This document shows positions 51,941-59,544 of a stretch of 64,000 nucleotides of DNA, piece by piece. Both the position numbers and the translations under genes were made by a program. The DNA lies in contig NZ_LTAW01000004.1 in assembly GCF_001639725.1 (NCBI RefSeq), positions 62,001-126,000 on the forward strand, given 5' to 3'. This DNA comes from Marinomonas atlantica. Lineage in GTDB: Bacteria > Pseudomonadota > Gammaproteobacteria > Pseudomonadales > Marinomonadaceae. The notes under the pieces are model-generated. The model was not told where the DNA came from. It saw only the letters and a program-made list of their open reading frames with translations, and ran no database searches. Every line of letters starts with the position of its first letter. Position 1 is the stretch's first letter.

Positions 51941-53830
51941 ATGTTGTCGACAGTGTTTGAGCTTTCTATCTGGGTGACCAGTGTATGTGGTGTACTGGTA
52001 GCGGGCTGGTTGATATGGCGCGCCGATAAGCAGCGCGATTTAATGGCTTTAGCAGGCTTTGCTGTGATGATGGCGCTGTGGTGTTTTGGGCACTTAGCGC
52101 TCTTTCATGAACAGCACGCAATAGGTATGTTTCTGTTACTGGCTAATCCTCTTATGCCGACCTTTTTTCTGCATTTCGCGGTGCTTTTTGTCAATGAAGG
52201 CCCAGCTCAGCGCCCTTGGTTAAACGCTCTTTCTCGCTATATGCCCTGTGTCTATCTGACCAGTGTGATGGTGATGATTTACAGCGTTTGGGTAGGGGCA
52301 GGGGATACTACTCCGTTGATTGATGGGCGACCATTTTTCATCTTTAACCAGCTTGGCGCGATAAATTTAGGTTACACGGTGTTGGTGGGTATCGCAGGTC
52401 ACGGGGTATTACTTTTAGGGTGGCAGCAGCATTCGGGGAATAAGCGTCGCTCCATTCTCGCTATGTTTGGGGTAGGCGCATGGGGCTTACTATTGGCCAC
52501 CAGTTTTATTTTCCCTTCTTTGGGGATTAACGTTTTTCCGTATCCAATGTTGCTGTTACCCAGCTACTTGCTGTTGTTGGTTTACGGGGTTGTGCGCTAT
52601 CAAATATTGGCGGTGAACCGCTTCGCTAACCGAGCGCTGCTGGTGTTGGTCATGATGCTGGTTGTCCTGTGTGTGATTGCGGTCTTGGGGACTTTTTCTG
52701 GGCGAATCGGGCTGGTTGCGTTAACCAACGTACCGATCTGGCAGCTCTGGTTGTATTCTCTTGTGGTGCTCTTAATTGCGGCTGTGGTCTATCCATGGGC
52801 ACGACAATTGTCCGAGCGGATGGTGTTTCCTGGCGCCGTGCTCAATGAGCAGATACTGGAACACTGGAATCGCCAGTTGGGACAGGCGAAATCTTGGCAT
52901 GACTTGGTGGCAGAGGGGGAGTCATTATTACTACAGCAATTGCGTTTGCCAGTTAGTATCTGTTTATCCGGTCATGCCAAGTCTGATGGGCACTATCTAG
53001 TACTTGATAAAGCCGAGTCCGGCTGGTTTTCACACAGTGAAAACAGCGATGACTTAAGCCCCGGTATGCGCTTAACGTTGGAGGTGTTTGGCTCGTTATT
53101 TGCCACCAGTTGCGCTGCCTTAGAGCGCTCGTTAGCGTTAGCTGAAACAGAGCGTAAGCGTCTTGATGAACAGCATTTAGTTGAATTGGGCAGTTTGTCT
53201 GCGGCCATGGCGCATGAGCTTCGTAATCCTTTGAACATTATTTCCATGGCTTCCTACAATGCGCCTGCGGACACTCGACGACACATCCAAGAGCAACTGA
53301 CTCGAGCCGATCGACTGGTAAGTGACATGCTGGTCTACTCTGGAAAGATAACTCTGCAATACCAACCGGTTTCAATAAAGCCGCTGATAAACAGCGTGAT
53401 TTCATCCCTTAATACGGAAAACGTTTTAATGACGCTGCAACTGACAGATGACGTAACGGTGCAAGCCGATCCCCATCGTTTACAACAAGTGTTCATCAAT
53501 TTAGTCGACAATGCTTTGGCGTATGTGCGCAATCAAACAGATGGCTCGATCTGTGTTGAAGCTCAAACCGATGCTCAATCATTTATTTGTCGAATTCATA
53601 ATAATGGCCCAGCGTTGGAGGCATCGCTTCAAGGTGGTGAATTGTTTCGCCCCTTTGTTACCAAACGAAGCGGAGGCAGTGGTTTGGGGTTGGCCATCGT
53701 AAGGCGAATTTTAGACGCCCATTCAGGGCAGGTTGTCCATCGACATGACTGCGGTTGGCCGGTGACGTTTGAATTTAGCTTGCCACTCAATGTTGTACAT
53801 CAGCATTCAGGAGAACCTTTAAATGTCTGA
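51941..53830 (+). CDS. membrane sensor histidine kinase (partner of the NtrC-type regulator)
   Basis: 629 residues from ATG 51941. The N-terminal half has about eight hydrophobic segments (to about 290), a large membrane sensor as in 7TM-type kinases. After a cytoplasmic linker comes the H box AAMAHELRNPLNI with His425, the N box QQVFINLVDNALAYV and the G boxes GSGLGLAIVRRIL. It would phosphorylate the regulator encoded next, overlapping it by eight bases. The signal is unknown; a membrane sensor beside a quinol oxidase suggests quinone redox state or oxygen, which is inference. The layout resembles the PrsK-type kinases. Confidence 0.9.
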   Translation: MLSTVFELSIWVTSVCGVLVAGWLIWRADKQRDLMALAGFAVMMALWCFGHLALFHEQHAIGMFLLLANPLMPTFFLHFAVLFVNEGPAQRPWLNALSRYMPCVYLTSVMVMIYSVWVGAGDTTPLIDGRPFFIFNQLGAINLGYTVLVGIAGHGVLLLGWQQHSGNKRRSILAMFGVGAWGLLLATSFIFPSLGINVFPYPMLLLPSYLLLLVYGVVRYQILAVNRFANRALLVLVMMLVVLCVIAVLGTFSGRIGLVALTNVPIWQLWLYSLVVLLIAAVVYPWARQLSERMVFPGAVLNEQILEHWNRQLGQAKSWHDLVAEGESLLLQQLRLPVSICLSGHAKSDGHYLVLDKAESGWFSHSENSDDLSPGMRLTLEVFGSLFATSCAALERSLALAETERKRLDEQHLVELGSLSAAMAHELRNPLNIISMASYNAPADTRRHIQEQLTRADRLVSDMLVYSGKITLQYQPVSIKPLINSVISSLNTENVLMTLQLTDDVTVQADPHRLQQVFINLVDNALAYVRNQTDGSICVEAQTDAQSFICRIHNNGPALEASLQGGELFRPFVTKRSGGSGLGLAIVRRILDAHSGQVVHRHDCGWPVTFEFSLPLNVVHQHSGEPLNV

Positions 53831-55217
53831 TAAAAATTATATTTTATTAGTGGATGATGAGCCTGCTTTTCGTGAATTAGCGGGTAGCTGGTTATCCCAG
53901 CAAGGCTTCAGGGTTAAAAGTGTCGGCTCTGTCTCAGAGGCTTTAGAAGCAAAACAGATTCATGGAAGGCCTGATTTAGTGCTGCTGGATTTATCGTTGC
54001 CACCGCACTTTGACCCGCAAAAAACATTGTTGGCAATGCCTGAATTTGAGGGTTGTCCAATTATTATTATTACGGGGCATGCTGAGCGAGAGTTGTCGCT
54101 ACAAGCGATTGCTCAAGGCGCTTGGGACTTTATTGCCAAGCCTGTTGATCCCGATATGTTGGCCGTTGTGGTGCGTCGCGCATTAGCGAAAACACGTTTG
54201 GAGCAAGAGTTGCAGCGCTTACAAAGCACCGCAACAAAGCATGGTGCAGAGGTCTATATTGGTTTATCCGATAATGCTCAAAAGATTCGTGCGCTGATTG
54301 AGCGTATCGCGCCGACCGACGTGCGCGTTTTAGTAACAGGGCCTTCGGGGACAGGCAAGGAGGTGATTTCTAGGGCGCTGCACGATTTAAGTACGCGTGC
54401 GCAAGGGCCTTTTATCTCAGTGCACTGTGGCGCGATACCGGCTGAACTGCTGGAAAGTGAACTGTTTGGTCATGTGAAAGGTACGTTTACTGGCGCGGAG
54501 AAAGACAAGCAAGGGCTGTTAACGTTAGCGGACAAAGGGACCTTGTTCCTTGATGAGATCGCTGAAATGCCAGCGCCCATGCAAGTGAAGTTATTACGTG
54601 TGCTGCAAGAAGGCACTTTCTATGCCGTGGGTGGCCGAACATTGCAGAGCATTGACGTGCGTATCGTGTCCGCAACCAACGCAGACCTAGTCGAGCTAGT
54701 CAGTCAAAATGCCTTTCGTGAAGACTTATATTACCGCATTAAAGGTGTTGGGATTGAAACGCAGGCGTTAGATAAACGCCCACAAGATATTCCTATTTTA
54801 CTGCAAACCTTTATCAGCGACTTGGAGCGCAAGCACGCTCGTTCGTTGGCACTGTCGCCCGACGCACTGCATTGGTTTAGAAACCGATTGTGGCCAGGCA
54901 ATGTGCGAGAGCTTAAAAACACCCTTGAAAGCGTCGCCGCTATTTGTGTGGCTGGTCAGATAACACTGGATGAAATCAACCTCTTGAATTTTGACGCACC
55001 TGCAGCACCAATTGAACCATCGCATAACGCCAGCTTAACTCTTGATCATGCGGATATAACACTAGAGGAATCGTTAGACGTTCAAGTGCAAAAGCTTGAA
55101 GTCCGCCTGATCCAACATGCACTCAAACAGTCGGCTGGCAACAAAACCCAAGCCGCAAAAATGCTAGGTTTATCGCGCCAAGGATTGATTAAAAAGATTG
55201 AGCGCTATGGGGTGTGA
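53823..55217 (+). CDS. NtrC-family sigma-54 activator response regulator
   Basis: The protein has 464 residues. The receiver domain has phospho-acceptor Asp56 (LVLLDLSLPP). The AAA+ domain has Walker A GPSGTGKE (173-180) and the sigma-54 contact loop at 220-225, which reads GTFTGA instead of the usual GAFTGA. A Fis-type helix-turn-helix ends the protein (NKTQAAKMLGLSRQGLIKKI). It should activate the sigma-54 promoter of the divergent cio operon by binding the palindromes at 51884-51934. Cotranscribed with the kinase. Confidence 0.93.
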   Translation: MSDKNYILLVDDEPAFRELAGSWLSQQGFRVKSVGSVSEALEAKQIHGRPDLVLLDLSLPPHFDPQKTLLAMPEFEGCPIIIITGHAERELSLQAIAQGAWDFIAKPVDPDMLAVVVRRALAKTRLEQELQRLQSTATKHGAEVYIGLSDNAQKIRALIERIAPTDVRVLVTGPSGTGKEVISRALHDLSTRAQGPFISVHCGAIPAELLESELFGHVKGTFTGAEKDKQGLLTLADKGTLFLDEIAEMPAPMQVKLLRVLQEGTFYAVGGRTLQSIDVRIVSATNADLVELVSQNAFREDLYYRIKGVGIETQALDKRPQDIPILLQTFISDLERKHARSLALSPDALHWFRNRLWPGNVRELKNTLESVAAICVAGQITLDEINLLNFDAPAAPIEPSHNASLTLDHADITLEESLDVQVQKLEVRLIQHALKQSAGNKTQAAKMLGLSRQGLIKKIERYGV

Positions 55218-55274
55218 CGGATGATGAATACATGATAAAAGACTAATGAGCACAAGCAGACAAGGAAGTTAAAC

Positions 55275-55379
55275 ATGGACCAGTTCTCACCCACAGATAT
55301 GAAAACCATATTGCACTCCAAACGGGCCAATATATGTTATCTAGTCTCGGTGCTTCAGCATAGTAGGTTGGGGTTATAG
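55275..55379 (+). pseudogene. cas1: remnant of type I-F cas1 (first ~23 codons)
   Basis: ATG 55275, preceded by AAGGAAG, opens a frame of 34 codons. Its first 23 residues (MDQFSPTDMKTILHSKRANI then CYL) match the very conserved N-terminus of type I-F Cas1 (typically ..FSPSDLKTILHSKRANLYYL). A further LQHSRLG may correspond to the next conserved LQHCRV after a short insertion, then a stop. The rest of cas1 and all other cas genes are absent. It looks like the 5' stub left after deletion of a CRISPR-Cas locus. Family match is from memory, not a search. Confidence 0.65.
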
Positions 55380-56027
55380 GATTGTATTCTATCAAATATG
55401 TCTTTGAGCCACTTAGTGTCAATGCAACCTAATCTAACCTCAATGTTTTACATTGAAATTATTTCAAATAGTTCGGGGATTGAGGGCCGTCATAAATCAT
55501 CTTAATGACTGTAGCAAGGATTTAAACGCATCAAAGTGATTTTAGGTTGTTTTTAATCATGATTTATTGGAGGAAGGTTTATAAGTATTTTTTAGTCAAA
55601 AAAGCCAATTTAGACTAAGCTATGATTTAGGTTTAATGGTTTTATGTTTATAGTTGTAGATTATTAATAGTTTTCTGTGCATTGTTGAGGGAGTTAATGT
55701 TATCGCTTTATTTAGCGAATTTGAGCTTGGTGAATGTCACTAGTTCGATACATTGGCCAGAATAGTGCGAGCACGCTATCTTGCTCATAGTGACACTTTA
55801 ATCATTATTGTTTTGAGGTGTTAATCTATGTGTAATATTTGTAAGCTCTAATGTAAATTGTATTGAAAATAACAACTTACAAATTGTAATGTTTCGTTAG
55901 TCAAGGATGAAAAGAATTAGGAATAGCTTATAATCACTTTTATTAAGAAGGGTGCATTTAGCTTGATTATATAATTGCTAATAGCACGAAGCGCCTAGCA
56001 ATTATGAATAATCATAAGGATTGTTTT
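55380..56027. other. AT-rich gene-poor stretch between cas1 stub and chemosensory operon
   Basis: No frame above 60 codons. I see no CRISPR repeats, insertion-sequence ends or tRNA. A GAGGGAG-preceded frame of 22 codons (55697-55765) and a weak hairpin GAGCA / TGCTC near 55770-55787 are present but unconvincing. The last part must hold the promoter of the chemosensory operon; I could not find a clear sigma-28 or sigma-70 match. It is probably scar DNA plus a promoter region. Confidence 0.5.
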
Positions 56028-57170
56028 ATGCTAAAGTTGTCTATGACACACATTTTTGCTGTCGCAGTCGCGATTAGTTTGGCTTTATCTGGTTTCTTTT
56101 GGCCAGCGCTCTTTGTTCTATTCCTTTCTGGAAGTTTGCTCGTTTTTCTAGCTCGTCCCAACGCTACTCATGCAACTGATTCCGACTTCGATGTTTCATC
56201 AGATGTGTCTTCTGACGATCATACTGAAGCGCATAAGTTATTTCATGATGAGTTAGTACCATTATTGGATATCTGTAATGATGACCTTGAAAATGTATTG
56301 ACTACTCAGCGGAGTGCCATTGATGTATTAAGCAGCTCTTTCGACGATACTCATCGATTGATCGGTCAACAAGCAGAGTGCATTCGATCATTGATTAATG
56401 ATGGTCACGATGGGTCACGTAGTCACAGTGAGGTAATGCAAGAGTTTGCTGATCAAACCGCTAAGACTCTTGATCGCTTTATTAATACCACTGTTGAAAT
56501 GTCTGCTGAATCAATGGACTTGCTTAGTAAGGTAAGTGAAATACACGAAGAGATGCCGATTGTCACAAAGGCTCTTAAAGATATTGATGACATCGCTGAA
56601 CAAACAAATTTACTTGCTTTAAATGCTGCAATTGAAGCTGCTCGTGCAGGTGAAGCTGGCCGAGGTTTTGCGGTGGTTGCCGACGAAGTTCGAAGTCTGT
56701 CGAATCGTTCTGCTGGATTCAGCGTTGCGATTCAAGGGCAGCTTCAAAAAATCCAAAATCAAGTAACTGAATTAACCCGATCAATGGAGACGTTGGCTGC
56801 ACATGATGTGACTTATATCATGGAATCTAAGCGCAATATGCAACAGGTTCTTCAGCACATAGTAGAAAAAGCTGAGAGTGACTCGGTTGTTACTCAGGAA
56901 TTAGACGGTTTGGCCACAAGTATTGATGAGGCTATCTTCTCAGCGACACGCGGGCTTCAGTTTGATGATATTAATCGACAAAATGTTGAGTACACGATTG
57001 ATACGTTAAGATTCATTGCTGAACATTTAGAGAGTATCAAACACACCTCTTTTGAAGATCTTGAGCATGTACTTAAAGATAAGCTAGAAATGATCAAGCT
57101 TCGCAGTAAAGAACGTCATAACCCTGTATCACAGCAAGACGTGGACAGCGGCGATATCGACTTATTTTAA
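56028..57170 (+). CDS. MCP-like signalling protein with C-terminal DxxxQ motif
   Basis: 380 residues from ATG 56028, which has AAGGA seven bases upstream; ATG 56004 lacks one. Two N-terminal hydrophobic segments ([32 protein letters not shown]) are followed by a signalling domain with the conserved MCP hairpin tip ([20 protein letters not shown]). There is no HAMP or large periplasmic sensor. The C-terminal region has QFDDINRQ (311-318), reminiscent of the CheZ phosphatase core FQDLTGQ. First gene of the operon. Confidence 0.88.
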   Translation: MLKLSMTHIFAVAVAISLALSGFFWPALFVLFLSGSLLVFLARPNATHATDSDFDVSSDVSSDDHTEAHKLFHDELVPLLDICNDDLENVLTTQRSAIDVLSSSFDDTHRLIGQQAECIRSLINDGHDGSRSHSEVMQEFADQTAKTLDRFINTTVEMSAESMDLLSKVSEIHEEMPIVTKALKDIDDIAEQTNLLALNAAIEAARAGEAGRGFAVVADEVRSLSNRSAGFSVAIQGQLQKIQNQVTELTRSMETLAAHDVTYIMESKRNMQQVLQHIVEKAESDSVVTQELDGLATSIDEAIFSATRGLQFDDINRQNVEYTIDTLRFIAEHLESIKHTSFEDLEHVLKDKLEMIKLRSKERHNPVSQQDVDSGDIDLF

Positions 57171-57187
57171 TTTATTTAGGAAACGCT

Positions 57188-57466
57188 ATGTCTCAACCAG
57201 CAGTAATCAGCATTCCAGAGCGATTCGACTTCAGTACTCATAAATGGTTTACAGAAGCTTATGAGAGCGCTATGGATAGCACTAATCAAATTGTATTGGA
57301 TTTTTCTCGAGTGTCTTATATTGATTCATCTGCATTAGGAATGATGGTGTTGCTTCGTAGAAAGTTGAGTGGTGTTGGTGGTAAAGGTTACATTCGTAAT
57401 GCATCAGGTACTGCTAAAGACATTCTTGAAATGGCGAACTTCAATACTTTGTTTGAGTATGAATAG
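57188..57466 (+). CDS. STAS-domain anti-sigma antagonist (HsbA/CrsA-like)
   Basis: The protein has 92 residues, a single STAS domain. The phospho-switch segment VSYIDSSALGMMVLLRRKL with the conserved serine pair is at about 43-61. Such proteins are phosphorylated by RsbW-like kinases and dephosphorylated by PP2C phosphatases, and when unphosphorylated bind and release an anti-sigma factor. The next gene contains both enzyme domains. In Pseudomonas (HsbA) and Shewanella (CrsA) the partner controls FlgM or RpoS. Confidence 0.9.
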   Translation: MSQPAVISIPERFDFSTHKWFTEAYESAMDSTNQIVLDFSRVSYIDSSALGMMVLLRRKLSGVGGKGYIRNASGTAKDILEMANFNTLFEYE

Positions 57467-57475
57467 GTCGAAATA

Positions 57476-59134
57476 ATGCCATCTGAAAACTGTGTTCTAA
57501 TTTTAGAAGATGATCTCAGTACCCGACTAATCGTTTCGAAGTCTCTAACAACGCAAGGGATTAAATCGGTCGTTGCTGCGAGTATAGCTGAAGCGGAAGC
57601 GCTTATTCAAAAGCATGATATTTCTTTGTTTTTGCTTGACGTACATTTACCTGATGGTGAGTCCACCTCATTAGTCGCTAAACTTAGAAGCAGTCACGCC
57701 CTTGTTCCAATTCTTGTTATGACCGGAGACTATGAGCAAAATCGTGTTTCTGAGTTTTTTGAATTAGGGGTGCGAGATTTTATTAATAAACCTGTGCACC
57801 CAATTTTACTTGCAAGCCGAGTCCGTAGTTTCATTAAAAGTTATGAAACCGAAAAAGCGCTCTTCGACGCAAATGAAATGTACCAAAAAATTGCGCATGA
57901 AAAAGAGCAAGAAGAAGAGCTAGCGCATTATGTCTACAATCATATACTTAAAGTTCACACAACTAAGATTGATGGGCTAGACGTTGTTATTCGATCATCA
58001 GGCCGTTTTTGTGGTGACATGTTGCTTTCGGCTAAGGCGCCTAATGGAAGTTTGATCGTAATGTTAGCGGATGCTACTGGGCATGGCATGGCTGCAGCAC
58101 TTACTATCTACCCTATGGTGTCAACGTTTGCAGCGATGGTAAGTAAAGGGCTGTCACTGGGAGCAATACTGAGAGAGCTGAGCTCTAAGCATAATCAGTC
58201 GATTCCTCAGAACCGTTTTGTTGCCGCGATTTTGCTTGAGATTGCGCCAAAAGAAAATACTTTGAAGGTCTGGAACGGCGGTATGCCAGCTGCGCTAATG
58301 TTTGATCAAGATGGCGAGCTAACAAAAGTGACATCGAAAAACGTTGCCATTGGTATCTTGCCTGAAGATTTAATCAGTACAAAAATGCAGTCTTTTGATT
58401 TAAGTAAAATCAGTAAATTAGCGATGTTTAGCGATGGATTAATAGAAAACAAAGCTATTGATGGTCGTACGATTCCATTTAGCGAAGGGTATGACATCAT
58501 TGCCAAAAACTTAGACGATTCACATGCTTTATTATCCTTAATGCATGGCTATGAGCAGTTCGAAGGGGAGACAAAGGACCATGACGATATGACACTCGCT
58601 GTGCTGGACCTTGTACGTATCCAAGAAGAGCTTAGACAAGATGAGCCAGAAGATTTACAGGTACCAGGAAGTTTTGAATTCTCGTTTGAGTTACGTGGTT
58701 CCTCTTTAAATAACGATAAATTTGCGTTTAGTCTGTCTGATTTATTAAGTACTTACGGCTTTAATAAAGAGTTTTGTCAAAAAGTGTTTACAGTTGTTAC
58801 AGAGTTATTGGTAAACGCTGTAGATCACGGTATTTTTAATATACCGTCAAATTTAAAAGAAGAAGATTTTATTACGTATCTCTCAATGAGGGAGCAAAAA
58901 AAAGTTGCCGTTTCATCATTAGATAAAGTGATGATAGAGGTTAAGTGGAATGATATGGAACATACTTTATCTATCACCTTAAGCGATAGCGGCGCCGGTT
59001 ACGTAGTAGAAAATATTGAAAAAGCTGATGATACAGCAGCATATGGACGTGGAATCAAATTAATCACCTCTATGTGCGAAACATTTTTCTACGATCAAGA
59101 AACAAACACTACCCATGTTACTTTGGAATATTAG
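57476..59134 (+). CDS. receiver-PP2C-HATPase partner-switch regulator (HsbR/CrsR-like)
   Basis: The protein has 552 residues. Receiver domain (1-125; LFLLDVHLPDGE with the acceptor Asp) then linker helix, then a SpoIIE/PP2C phosphatase (about 155-380; RFCGDMLLSA, ADATGHGMAA, SDGLIENKAIDG, HDDMTLAVL), then an RsbW-like kinase (about 395-552; VTELLVNAVDHGI, SDSGAGYV, YGRGIKLI). It can thus both dephosphorylate and phosphorylate the STAS protein encoded nine bases upstream. The receiver is likely phosphorylated by the CheA encoded downstream. Confidence 0.92.
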   Translation: MPSENCVLILEDDLSTRLIVSKSLTTQGIKSVVAASIAEAEALIQKHDISLFLLDVHLPDGESTSLVAKLRSSHALVPILVMTGDYEQNRVSEFFELGVRDFINKPVHPILLASRVRSFIKSYETEKALFDANEMYQKIAHEKEQEEELAHYVYNHILKVHTTKIDGLDVVIRSSGRFCGDMLLSAKAPNGSLIVMLADATGHGMAAALTIYPMVSTFAAMVSKGLSLGAILRELSSKHNQSIPQNRFVAAILLEIAPKENTLKVWNGGMPAALMFDQDGELTKVTSKNVAIGILPEDLISTKMQSFDLSKISKLAMFSDGLIENKAIDGRTIPFSEGYDIIAKNLDDSHALLSLMHGYEQFEGETKDHDDMTLAVLDLVRIQEELRQDEPEDLQVPGSFEFSFELRGSSLNNDKFAFSLSDLLSTYGFNKEFCQKVFTVVTELLVNAVDHGIFNIPSNLKEEDFITYLSMREQKKVAVSSLDKVMIEVKWNDMEHTLSITLSDSGAGYVVENIEKADDTAAYGRGIKLITSMCETFFYDQETNTTHVTLEY

Positions 59135-59142
59135 AGGTCTTT

Positions 59143-59508
59143 ATGAGCAAGAAGCTGCTTATCGTTGATGATTCACCATCAGTTCGTCAAATGGTTGAAA
59201 TGACATTAAAAGGGGCTGGGTACTCGGTCAAGGCAGCAAAGGACGGCCAAGAGGCGTTGAACTTTTGCAAGGCTGAGCGATTCGATTTTGTATTAACAGA
59301 CCAAAACATGCCGAATATGGATGGCGTTACTTTGATTAAGTCATTACGAGCAATACCTGCTTATTCTCGTACGCCACTGATTGTACTAACAACAGAGGCA
59401 AGTGATGCGATGAAACAAAAAGGTAAAGCTGCTGGTGCGACGGGATGGATGGTTAAGCCATTTGATCCTAAAAAACTGCTAGAAGTTGTGTCGAAGGTTT
59501 TGCGCTAA
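59143..59508 (+). CDS. cheY: CheY-like response regulator
   Basis: 121 residues from ATG 59143, with GAGG upstream; an in-frame upstream start at 59074 lies inside the preceding gene. A lone receiver domain: acidic pair DDSPSV, acceptor Asp in FVLTDQNMPNMDG, switch Thr in IVLTTEAS and Lys in WMVKPFDP. It probably takes phosphate from CheA. Output partner (flagellar motor, or only a phosphate sink for the partner switch) cannot be told from sequence. Confidence 0.93.
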   Translation: MSKKLLIVDDSPSVRQMVEMTLKGAGYSVKAAKDGQEALNFCKAERFDFVLTDQNMPNMDGVTLIKSLRAIPAYSRTPLIVLTTEASDAMKQKGKAAGATGWMVKPFDPKKLLEVVSKVLR

Positions 59509-59544
59509 CGAAATAAACCGGTAACGGTCTACTCGGAGAGTAAG

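Noticed and set aside
55697..55765. 22-codon frame with GAGGGAG upstream
   Set aside because: Very short, no membrane or other recognisable character, and in AT-rich scar DNA; not enough to call a gene.
55380..56003. CRISPR array or further cas remnants after the cas1 stub
   Set aside because: No repeated 28-base units and no I-F repeat-like sequence are visible, and no other frame resembles a Cas protein.
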